The notes beneath the pieces are model-generated. The model saw only the letters and a program-made list of their open reading frames with translations. It made no database searches and was not told where the DNA came from. 46,574 nt of DNA from an uncultured Prevotellaceae bacterium. GTDB taxonomy: Bacteria; Bacteroidota; Bacteroidia; Bacteroidales; Bacteroidaceae. The translations under genes and the position numbers were made by a program. The stretch is taken from the NCBI GenBank assembly GCA_937898415.1, contig CALDLA010000087.1:1-46574 (forward strand), read 5' to 3'. Each line of letters opens with the position of its first letter. The stretch's first letter is position 1. This document shows, piece by piece, positions 35,339 through 41,018 of the stretch.

Positions 35339-35575
35339 ATGAACAAGCAGTTAGAAGCGGAGAACACGGAAGAACAGAAACCGAGAGTGAACCAGCGAAA
35401 GGAAAAATTTGCAGACTTCTTAATTGATGTGGCAAAATATGTCCTTACGGGCGTGGTTATCACTTCACTCTTTAACGATGTCACGGACAAGACTACTATC
35501 TACCTCGTAGGTTTGGGTGTTGTGTGCGCGACTCTATTGTTAGGATTAAGTTTAACAAGTAAAAGAAAGGACTAA
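35339..35575 (+). CDS. Small membrane protein, DUF6722-like
   Basis: A 78-residue protein with a charged, Glu/Lys-rich start (~1-24), then FADFLIDVAKYVLTGVVITSLF (first membrane segment ~28-46), a short polar loop NDVTDKTT, a second hydrophobic segment (~53-72, YLVGLGVVCATLLLGLSL) and a Lys-rich end. The DVAKY-LTG-V--S-F pattern recalls the Bacteroidales DUF6722 family, of unknown function. It has its own promoter and is followed four bases later by a 37-residue membrane peptide. The surrounding DNA is AT-rich. Confidence 0.72.
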   Translation: MNKQLEAENTEEQKPRVNQRKEKFADFLIDVAKYVLTGVVITSLFNDVTDKTTIYLVGLGVVCATLLLGLSLTSKRKD

Positions 35576-35579
35576 TAAT

Positions 35580-35693
35580 ATGGGTATGTATTTAGTTGGA
35601 CTTTTTGTCGGTTTGCCGTGCTTGATAGCACTCATCTATTTGTGGCTGACACCTCCGGGAAGACGCTGGATGCGAATGAACGGGCTTTTATAG
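35580..35693 (+). CDS. 37-residue single-pass membrane peptide
   Basis: A very short gene: MGMYLVGLFVGLPCLIALIY forms the membrane span, followed by LWLTPPGRRWMRMNGLL and TAG. The PPGRRW-type end after one membrane helix recalls short proteins found next to DUF6722-like genes in Bacteroidales. It starts four bases after the previous stop and is almost certainly translated from the same message. Its role is unknown; a partner subunit of the two-span protein is the simplest guess. Confidence 0.6.
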   Translation: MGMYLVGLFVGLPCLIALIYLWLTPPGRRWMRMNGLL

Positions 35694-35754
35694 GAAAGGA
35701 CAGCCTGATTTAGGACATCGGAAAGGGACTGAATCCTCGATTCCTCAGAAAAAA

Positions 35755-35792
35755 TATTCGCCGAAACATCCGCTGGGATGTTTCGGCGAATA
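35755..35792. repeat. Perfect 17-bp hairpin, repeat family shared with 46226-46268
   Basis: TATTCGCCGAAACATCC, loop GCTG, and its exact complement. It lacks a T-tract (TTGATTG follows). The right arm and next bases (ATGTTTCGGCGAATAATT) match 17 of 18 at 46249-46266. The rest of the gap 35694-35931 shows nothing I can name. Confidence 0.8.
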
Positions 35793-35931
35793 ATTGATTG
35801 AGAATCGTGAACCTCACTCTCGCCTGATGCCCCAAATGATGGGAATGTCCTTTGCCCCAGCAACATATGTTAATTCACCCGCCAACCCTACATAATTGTA
35901 ACAGAATGTCATTTATTAAAAAAATAGCACA

Positions 35932-37008
35932 TTACTTCAACCCATCCAGATAGCGGCGCACGTCGTCCTGCAGACGGCGGAAGGGTTCTGACATGATGTA
36001 GCCGTTGTTCTTCTTCAGCATGGTCTTGACATCCTGCAGGGAGTTCTCATAGCAGGTCATCTCGTTACGCTTCTGCGTCTTGTGCGCCGAAGCGTAATAG
36101 ATTTCGTTCTGACGCTCCTGACGCAGCAGATTGCAGACTTTAGACAGGATGGGAGCCACGACCGTGTCGAAGAGATGATGGCCCTGTATATATAAATAGG
36201 TGGTCTGAGGGGTGACGCCAAGGGCCTTGATGTCGTCCTTCGTCTTCAGATAGGCCTCCTTCGCATCAGGGAATTGCCGCTGCAAGTCATTCACCTTTAC
36301 CCCCACCTTACGCCGCACATTGGCCAGCGACTTTTCCGGCTCACTCACCGTGAAGCCGCCAGGGTCGGCAATGCGATTGAAGTCGCTGATGCAGAACTTC
36401 GGGTAATCACCGTTGCGATAGAGCATGATGCTCCAGACGAAGAGGGGGAAGATGGCCTCGCTGAACTGGACGAAATAGTCGCGGAAGTCGAAGATGCGGT
36501 GGTCGTTCAGGGTGACAGAGACACAGACATTGTGCAGCGAGGGGGCATAGCACTGGTAGTTCTCGATGGCGTAGACATAGGTATGGAACACGAACGGACT
36601 ATCCAGCACTCTTTTCGACTGATCCGTTGCGCCCTGCATCAGATAGTCGTAATCGGCATCGACGCAGGCTATCATGTCACGGCCCAGCACCGTCTCACCG
36701 TTCTCGCAGTTTTCCGCTTCTCTCCTGTCTTCTCTCATTCCTCCTCTCTTTTGCCACATCTTCCCTTTTCCCTCCAGGAAGTTCATCAGCACCGACTTCT
36801 TTCCACGCGTCAAGTTGACCTTCGAGGGCAGCATCACCTCGAAGTACCGCTTGTCGTCCTCGAAGGGAGTGAGCACCGTGCGCCAGAAGTAGATGTCGTC
36901 GTAGCTCTCGACGTAGGCAACAATCCTACGACGGGCATTCTTCGACTTCAGGGCGTTTGCTGCTTCGAAGTACTTGCTGTTGATGTTATCTTGCAGACGG
37001 GTGGGCAT
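35932..37008 (-). CDS. DUF4435-family protein (TOPRIM-like), partner of AAA ATPase
   Basis: A 358-residue protein. VAYVESYDDIYFWRTVL (~30-46, acidic Glu34 and DD 37-38) and MIACVDADYDYLM (~112-124) resemble the two acidic motifs of a TOPRIM fold, and the overall pattern fits DUF4435, the family of AriB in PARIS anti-phage systems. GKKSVLMNFLEGKGK (~69-83) follows the first motif. Residues ~86-100 (QKRGGMREDRREAEN) are a charged insertion coded by a decayed heptamer array. The gene starts 22 bases after an AAA ATPase gene and is cotranscribed with it. Related pairs are also found as ordinary chromosomal genes in Bacteroidales, so a defence role is an inference. Confidence 0.72.
   Translation of the reverse strand: MPTRLQDNINSKYFEAANALKSKNARRRIVAYVESYDDIYFWRTVLTPFEDDKRYFEVMLPSKVNLTRGKKSVLMNFLEGKGKMWQKRGGMREDRREAENCENGETVLGRDMIACVDADYDYLMQGATDQSKRVLDSPFVFHTYVYAIENYQCYAPSLHNVCVSVTLNDHRIFDFRDYFVQFSEAIFPLFVWSIMLYRNGDYPKFCISDFNRIADPGGFTVSEPEKSLANVRRKVGVKVNDLQRQFPDAKEAYLKTKDDIKALGVTPQTTYLYIQGHHLFDTVVAPILSKVCNLLRQERQNEIYYASAHKTQKRNEMTCYENSLQDVKTMLKKNNGYIMSEPFRRLQDDVRRYLDGLK
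36718..36752 (-). repeat. Decayed heptamer array inside DUF4435 gene
   Basis: On the coding strand five 7-base units read AAAAGAG, AGGAGGA, ATGAGAG, AAGACAG, GAGAGAA. The first and last are identical to the border units of the dxs array (30164-30170 and 30192-30198). Confidence 0.6.
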
Positions 37009-37030
37009 GGGGTAACGGGGAAATCTGGGA

Positions 37031-37837
37031 TTAGAGGGTGATATCGGTGACTTCGGTGACGCTGTCCACCCAACCGTTCATGACGACGGCAGGCGAATGG
37101 GTGGTCAGGATGATCTGCACATGGGGGTTCAGCTCCAAGCAGAGGTCGATGAGGCGTTTCTGCCACTCGATGTGAAGGCTCACTTCCGGCTCGTCCATGA
37201 ACAGCACATAGGGCTGGTCGTCCTCAACGAGCACAGTGAGCAGGATGGCCAGCATCTGCTTTTCGCCCGACGACAGCTGATAAGGCATCAGCACCTCACC
37301 TATCTGCGAGAAGCGTATCTCGTTCTCAGTGCGGACAATCTTCTTACCCGTCTCCTCGAACAGTTCGTCGACAATATCCTGGAAGCGCTTCTTCTTCAGC
37401 GACAGCTGCTGGGCAGCCTCCGCATTGCCGGCCTGTAGTTCGGCGATGATGCGGTTGCCGATGTTCACCTGATAGTCCAGGTACTTCCGCTGCAGGTGGT
37501 AGAGCTGAAAGTCGAGGGCACTGGAGATGCGGGTATCGACATGAGCCATCGTGTCAAGGTCGAGCACGGGCGAGTCCAGCGAGCGTATGACGTCGTAGCG
37601 TATCCACTTGGCATCCTCAGGCATCACATCGAGCCTGACGCCTTTCAGCATGTGTGACGGGAACTCGCCGCCTGCCGTCAAGCCCTTAACGACCTTATTC
37701 AAAATGGTGCTCTTACCCACACCGTTGATGCCGCTCAGGATGTTCACCTTGGGCGACAGTTCCCAGACGATGTGCTTCTTGCCGCTCCACAGGGCGTCAA
37801 TCTCAATGCGTTTGATGTAGTCAGCGTACTTTTGCAT
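37031..37837 (-). CDS. AAA/ABC-type ATPase of the OLD/AriA kind
   Basis: A 268-residue ATPase: Walker A GINGVGKS (36-43), signature LSSGEKQ (188-194), Walker B VLFMDEPE (211-218) and H-loop TTHSP (245-249), with a helical middle (~105-170) in place of a long coiled coil. The layout is that of compact AAA_15/OLD-like ATPases that pair with a TOPRIM protein. The start is the ATG at 37837 (MQKYADY); the open frame to 37888 begins before the -7 box at 37858-37865. It leads a two-gene operon with the DUF4435 gene. AriA of PARIS is larger (over 400 residues), so this would be a reduced version. Confidence 0.82.
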   Translation of the reverse strand: MQKYADYIKRIEIDALWSGKKHIVWELSPKVNILSGINGVGKSTILNKVVKGLTAGGEFPSHMLKGVRLDVMPEDAKWIRYDVIRSLDSPVLDLDTMAHVDTRISSALDFQLYHLQRKYLDYQVNIGNRIIAELQAGNAEAAQQLSLKKKRFQDIVDELFEETGKKIVRTENEIRFSQIGEVLMPYQLSSGEKQMLAILLTVLVEDDQPYVLFMDEPEVSLHIEWQKRLIDLCLELNPHVQIILTTHSPAVVMNGWVDSVTEVTDITL

Positions 37838-37857
37838 ATCCGTTCGTTTTGATGCCG

Positions 37858-37889
37858 CAAATATAGTATTTTTTTTCCATAGATGCAAA
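37858..37889 (-). promoter_or_regulatory. Promoter for AAA/DUF4435 pair
   Basis: On the minus strand TTTG (37886-37889) and TATATTTG (37858-37865) are 20 bases apart. The leader is about 14 bases. Confidence 0.75.
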
Positions 37890-37904
37890 TTTACGCCATT
37901 TTTG

Positions 37905-37935
37905 TTTGCGATTCTTTAAAAAAGTATTATCTTTG
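37905..37935 (+). promoter_or_regulatory. Promoter for lipoprotein gene at 37981
   Basis: TTTG (37905-37908) and TATCTTTG (37928-37935) are 19 bases apart, back to back with the AAA/DUF4435 promoter. Confidence 0.8.
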
Positions 37936-37980
37936 CACCCGAAAGTCATGCAATAGCAAACAACCTAAAATCCGAAAGAG

Positions 37981-38472
37981 ATGAAAAAATACCTATATCT
38001 GTGTCTCATGGCGTTGGTCTGCACGGTGGGTTTCACCGCCTGCGGCGACGACGACGATGACATCACGATAGAAGAAATAGAAAGAGGCAAGGCTATCAAC
38101 CAGAACGCACAGATCAAGGATAGCGGCAACTTCCTGACGCTGACCTATACCGCAAAAATCAAGGGTATAGACATCTCTGCCGTAGGGACCTACACCTTCG
38201 ACGGCTTATCAGACAATGCGAAATGCACAAAGGCTACAATGACACAGAACTATCCCAACGAGGCCATTGCCCAGCAGGCATATAACGAAGAACATGCCCA
38301 AGACAGAGCCTCGGGCATGGTCACACTCAATGGACGACAGGTCATCCACGATGAAACTGATTTCTATAAAGGCTTGACGAAGACGGAAGTCAGAAAAGCA
38401 CTGGACGACATCATCGTGTGGGTGATGACTGACGGCTCGTCCATGGCACGAACGTACCGTTCCCTGAAATAA
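37981..38472 (+). CDS. Small exported lipoprotein of unknown function
   Basis: A 163-residue protein with a clear lipoprotein signal (hydrophobic 5-18, lipobox FTAC, Cys21) followed by GDDDDD, an acidic run of the type seen in Bacteroidetes surface-exposed lipoproteins. The rest is a small mixed fold (LTLTYTAKIKGIDISAVGTYTF and an Ala/Gln-rich helix) that I do not recognise. It has its own strong promoter. Its last 62 bases overlap the 3' end of the convergent FKBP gene, and neither gene has a terminator of its own. Confidence 0.75.
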   Translation: MKKYLYLCLMALVCTVGFTACGDDDDDITIEEIERGKAINQNAQIKDSGNFLTLTYTAKIKGIDISAVGTYTFDGLSDNAKCTKATMTQNYPNEAIAQQAYNEEHAQDRASGMVTLNGRQVIHDETDFYKGLTKTEVRKALDDIIVWVMTDGSSMARTYRSLK

Positions 38473-39094
38473 AATCAATCAGCGCCACGTCAAAGATCAA
38501 TACCGAATAAGCCGGTATGCCCGTCTGAGACTGCGAACCGTAGCCCAGCGTATAAGGGATATACACCCTCCAGCGGTCACCTTTGTGCATGGCCTGCAAA
38601 GCTGTTGAAAAACCCTCCTTGAAATCACTCGCCACACCGTCAAGGACACCCGTCGTACGGATGTTGAAGGTGCCAATATACGTCTGGTCGAAGACATATC
38701 CCTCCGGATAAGTTATCGACGGGATGAGCCGTCCGCGATAGCTGACGCGTACGGAATCGCTGTAGAGGGGCGACTCCGTTCCGTCACCGGCCTCCAGCAC
38801 CTTGACATAGACATAGTCGGTGCTGACGCCAGTTGTTGACGGATCTTTCGTAAAGGTCTTGATTTTCTTCCAGGCAATGCCTCCCCGACTCAGCGAATCT
38901 TCCAGCGAGGCAAAATAGTCGTCGTTGCGCGACTGCCAGTTGGCATACTCATCGTTGGGGTCGATTTCGTCAGACTCAGAGCAGGACGTCAGCGCGGCTA
39001 CGCCGCTAATGAATAGAGAACAGTGAATAGTGAACAGTGCCAGAGTCACCATTCTCCGTCTCATTCCAATTATCTTGAATATCTCCGTCATCAT
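38411..39094 (-). CDS. FKBP-type peptidyl-prolyl isomerase lipoprotein
   Basis: A 227-residue exported protein. Residues 17-37 form a signal peptide containing LFTIHCSLFISG, then lipobox LTSC (Cys38). The FKBP domain runs ~112-208: VRVSYRGRL, GYVFDQTY, GFSTALQAMHKGDRWRVYIP and YSVLIFDVALIDF. It should assist folding of proteins in the periplasm or at the outer membrane. The start codons (ATG ATG at 39094) and the whole signal peptide fall in a repeat element (38994-39133). It is the second gene after glyS (42-base gap). The last ~20 residues (GNGTFVPWTSRQSS) are encoded opposite the neighbouring lipoprotein and may be a recent extension. Confidence 0.85.
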   Translation of the reverse strand: MMTEIFKIIGMRRRMVTLALFTIHCSLFISGVAALTSCSESDEIDPNDEYANWQSRNDDYFASLEDSLSRGGIAWKKIKTFTKDPSTTGVSTDYVYVKVLEAGDGTESPLYSDSVRVSYRGRLIPSITYPEGYVFDQTYIGTFNIRTTGVLDGVASDFKEGFSTALQAMHKGDRWRVYIPYTLGYGSQSQTGIPAYSVLIFDVALIDFISGNGTFVPWTSRQSSPTR

Positions 39095-39133
39095 AATTAT
39101 TCACTATTCACTATTCACTAGGCCGCAGGCCGC
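38994..39133 (-). repeat. REPIN-like heptamer element at the start of the FKBP gene
   Basis: In the gene's direction: mini-palindrome GGCC-TGC-GGCC (39123-39133), three exact TAGTGAA units (39100-39120), a 60-base middle, nearly five degenerate TTCACTA units (39007-39039), and mini-palindrome GCGGC-GTA-GCCGC (38994-39006). The two heptamer arms are complementary. The same architecture recurs at 43679-43801. Confidence 0.8.
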
Positions 39134-39136
39134 AAA

Positions 39137-40681
39137 TCACTTAGAGAGTTTCTTCAGCAGGCTGGCAATACTAACCTTATCCTCGATGATGCTATTCAGC
39201 TCGCTGATAGCCACACGCTCCTGCTCCATCGTATCGCGGAAACGCAGGGTGACGCAGCCGTCGTTCAGGGTGTCATGGTCGACGGTGACGCAGTACGGCG
39301 TACCGATGGCGTCCTGACGGCGATAGCGTTTGCCGATAGAGTCCTTCTCGTCGTACTGACAGGCAAAGTGATACTTCAGCTGGTCGATAATCTCGCGGGC
39401 TTTCTCAGGCAGACCGTCCTTCTTGACGAGCGGCATCACAGCACACTTCACAGGAGCCAAAGCTGCCGGCAAGTGCAGTACGGTACGTGTTTCGCCATTG
39501 GCCAGTTTCTCCTCCTCGAAGGCGTGGCACATGATAGAGAGGAACATACGGTCGACACCAATAGAGGTCTCAATAACATACGGCGTATAGCTCTCGTTGG
39601 TCTGCGGGTCGAAGTACTTGATGCTCTTGCCGCTGAATTTCTCATGCTGGCTGAGGTCGAAGTTGGTACGCGAGTGGATACCCTCCACCTCCTTGAAGCC
39701 GAACGGCATCTTGAACTCGATGTCGGTGGCGGCGTTAGCGTAGTGAGCCAGTTTGTCGTGGTCGTGGAAGCGGTAGTTCTCGGCGCCGAAGCCTAAGGCC
39801 TGATGCCAGGCCATGCGCTGCTCCTTCCATTTGGGGAACCACTCCAGCTCGGTGCCGGGCTGTACGAAAAACTGCATCTCCATCTGCTCGAACTCCCTCA
39901 TGCGGAAGATGAACTGACGGGCGACAATCTCGTTACGGAAAGCCTTACCAATCTGGGCGATACCAAAGGGAATCTTCATGCGACCAGTCTTCTGGACGTT
40001 CAGGTAGTTTACAAAGATACCCTGAGCGGTCTCAGGACGCAGATAGACCTTCATCGAACCGTCGGCTGACGCACCCATCTCAGTGGCGAACATCAGGTTG
40101 AACTGGCGCACGTCAGTCCAGTTGCGGGTGCCACTGATGGGGCACACAATCTCCTCGTCGAGGATAATCTGCTTCAGCTCGTCCAGGTCAGGACCCTGCA
40201 TCGCTGCAGCATAGCGGGCATGGAGGGCATCGCGCTTCTCCTTGGTTTCCTTCACACGCTCACTGGTGGCCAGGAACTGCTCTTCGTTGAAAGCATCCTT
40301 GAAACGCTTGCGGGCCTTCTCGACTTCCTTCTGGATTTTCTCGTCGTACTTGGCAATCTGATCCTCAATGAGGACGTCGGCGCGATAACGCTTCTTCGAG
40401 TCGCGGTTGTCAATGAGGGGGTCATTGAAAGCATCGACATGACCAGAGGCCTTCCATATCGTCGGGTGCATGAAGATGGCCGAGTCAATACCCACGATGT
40501 TCTCGTGCAGCATCGTCATGGCCTTCCACCAGTACTGCTTAATGTTATTCTTCAACTCCACGCCGTTCTGACCGTAATCGTAGACGGCGCCTAAACCATC
40601 GTAGATCTCACTCGAAGGGAATACAAAGCCGTACTCCTTGCAGTGGCTCACGATTTTCTTAAATACATCTTCTTGTGCCAT
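39137..40681 (-). CDS. glyS: Glycyl-tRNA synthetase, single-chain type
   Basis: A 514-residue class II synthetase of the alpha2 (eukaryote-like/Gram-positive) type, not the alpha2beta2 form. GFVFPSSEIYDGLGAVYDYG (~18-37) is the family start; RPETAQGIF is at 215-223; motif 2 FRNE at 248-251 with FRMREFEQMEMQFF; motif 3 region SIGVDRMFLSIMC. The Lys/Glu-rich insertion at ~105-170 is normal for the family. The first gene of an operon with the FKBP lipoprotein, transcribed from the box at 40709-40716, whose upstream region is a heptamer array. Confidence 0.96.
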   Translation of the reverse strand: MAQEDVFKKIVSHCKEYGFVFPSSEIYDGLGAVYDYGQNGVELKNNIKQYWWKAMTMLHENIVGIDSAIFMHPTIWKASGHVDAFNDPLIDNRDSKKRYRADVLIEDQIAKYDEKIQKEVEKARKRFKDAFNEEQFLATSERVKETKEKRDALHARYAAAMQGPDLDELKQIILDEEIVCPISGTRNWTDVRQFNLMFATEMGASADGSMKVYLRPETAQGIFVNYLNVQKTGRMKIPFGIAQIGKAFRNEIVARQFIFRMREFEQMEMQFFVQPGTELEWFPKWKEQRMAWHQALGFGAENYRFHDHDKLAHYANAATDIEFKMPFGFKEVEGIHSRTNFDLSQHEKFSGKSIKYFDPQTNESYTPYVIETSIGVDRMFLSIMCHAFEEEKLANGETRTVLHLPAALAPVKCAVMPLVKKDGLPEKAREIIDQLKYHFACQYDEKDSIGKRYRRQDAIGTPYCVTVDHDTLNDGCVTLRFRDTMEQERVAISELNSIIEDKVSIASLLKKLSK

Positions 40682-40708
40682 AATTCTTTAGATTTCGAAA
40701 TTTGGGTG

Positions 40709-40716
40709 CAAAGGTA
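40709..40716 (-). promoter_or_regulatory. -7 promoter box for glyS
   Basis: The minus strand reads TACCTTTG, an exact match, 27 bases before the ATG at 40681. The expected -33 position falls in the GAAGTGA array. Confidence 0.7.
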
Positions 40717-40723
40717 ATAAAAA

Positions 40724-40751
40724 GAAGTGAGAAGTGAGAAGTGAGAAGTAA
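40724..40751. repeat. Heptamer tandem repeat GAAGTGA, three exact copies and one variant
   Basis: Copies at 40724-40730, 40731-40737 and 40738-40744, then GAAGTAA (40745-40751). It lies just upstream of the glyS -7 box. Confidence 0.9.
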
Positions 40752-40777
40752 GAAATTAACAAAAAAACGTAGAAATA

Positions 40778-40809
40778 TTTGGTAGTTTCAAAAATATTTG
40801 CTACTTTTG
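40778..40809 (+). promoter_or_regulatory. Promoter for tRNA-Val(CAC)
   Basis: TTTG (40778-40781) and TACTTTTG (40802-40809) are 20 bases apart; the mature tRNA begins 22 bases after the box. Confidence 0.75.
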
Positions 40810-40830
40810 CACCCGCTAACAACAAATGAC

Positions 40831-40905
40831 AGGGGCATAGCCCAGTTGGTTTAGAGCGCTGCAGTCACATTGCAGAGGTCCCCGGTTCGAGCCCGGGTGT
40901 CCCTA
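40831..40905 (+). tRNA. tRNA-Val (anticodon CAC)
   Basis: A complete cloverleaf: acceptor AGGGGCA/TGTCCCT, D-arm GCCC...GAGC (one C/A mismatch at the third pair), anticodon stem CTGCA/TGCAG with loop GTCACAT (anticodon CAC, reading GTG), T-arm CCCGG-TTCGAGC-CCGGG, discriminator A. The 3' CCA is not encoded. It stands alone with its own promoter and terminator. Confidence 0.9.
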
Positions 40906-40910
40906 CGAAG

Positions 40911-40942
40911 GCAGGTCACAAATGGATGTGACCTGCTTTTTT
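40911..40942 (+). terminator. Rho-independent terminator after tRNA-Val(CAC)
   Basis: GCAGGTCACA, loop AATGGA, TGTGACCTGC and then six T. A perfect ten-pair stem; the clearest terminator in the window. Confidence 0.93.
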
Positions 40943-40985
40943 CGTTAAATAATGTATGTTTTACCGCTTTTCCAACTTTTTTTCG

Positions 40986-40993
40986 TACTTTTG
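40986..40993 (+). promoter_or_regulatory. -7 promoter box for parC operon
   Basis: TACTTTTG, matching TAnnTTTG, 25 bases before the ATG at 41019. No good -33 partner. Confidence 0.65.
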
Positions 40994-41018
40994 CCTCACG
41001 AAAACCTAAAGGATAGAT

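Noticed and set aside
35755..35792. Calling the 17-bp hairpin a rho-independent terminator
   Set aside because: No T-tract on either strand, it lies 60 bases after the last stop, and it has a relative at 46226, so a repeat is the better reading.
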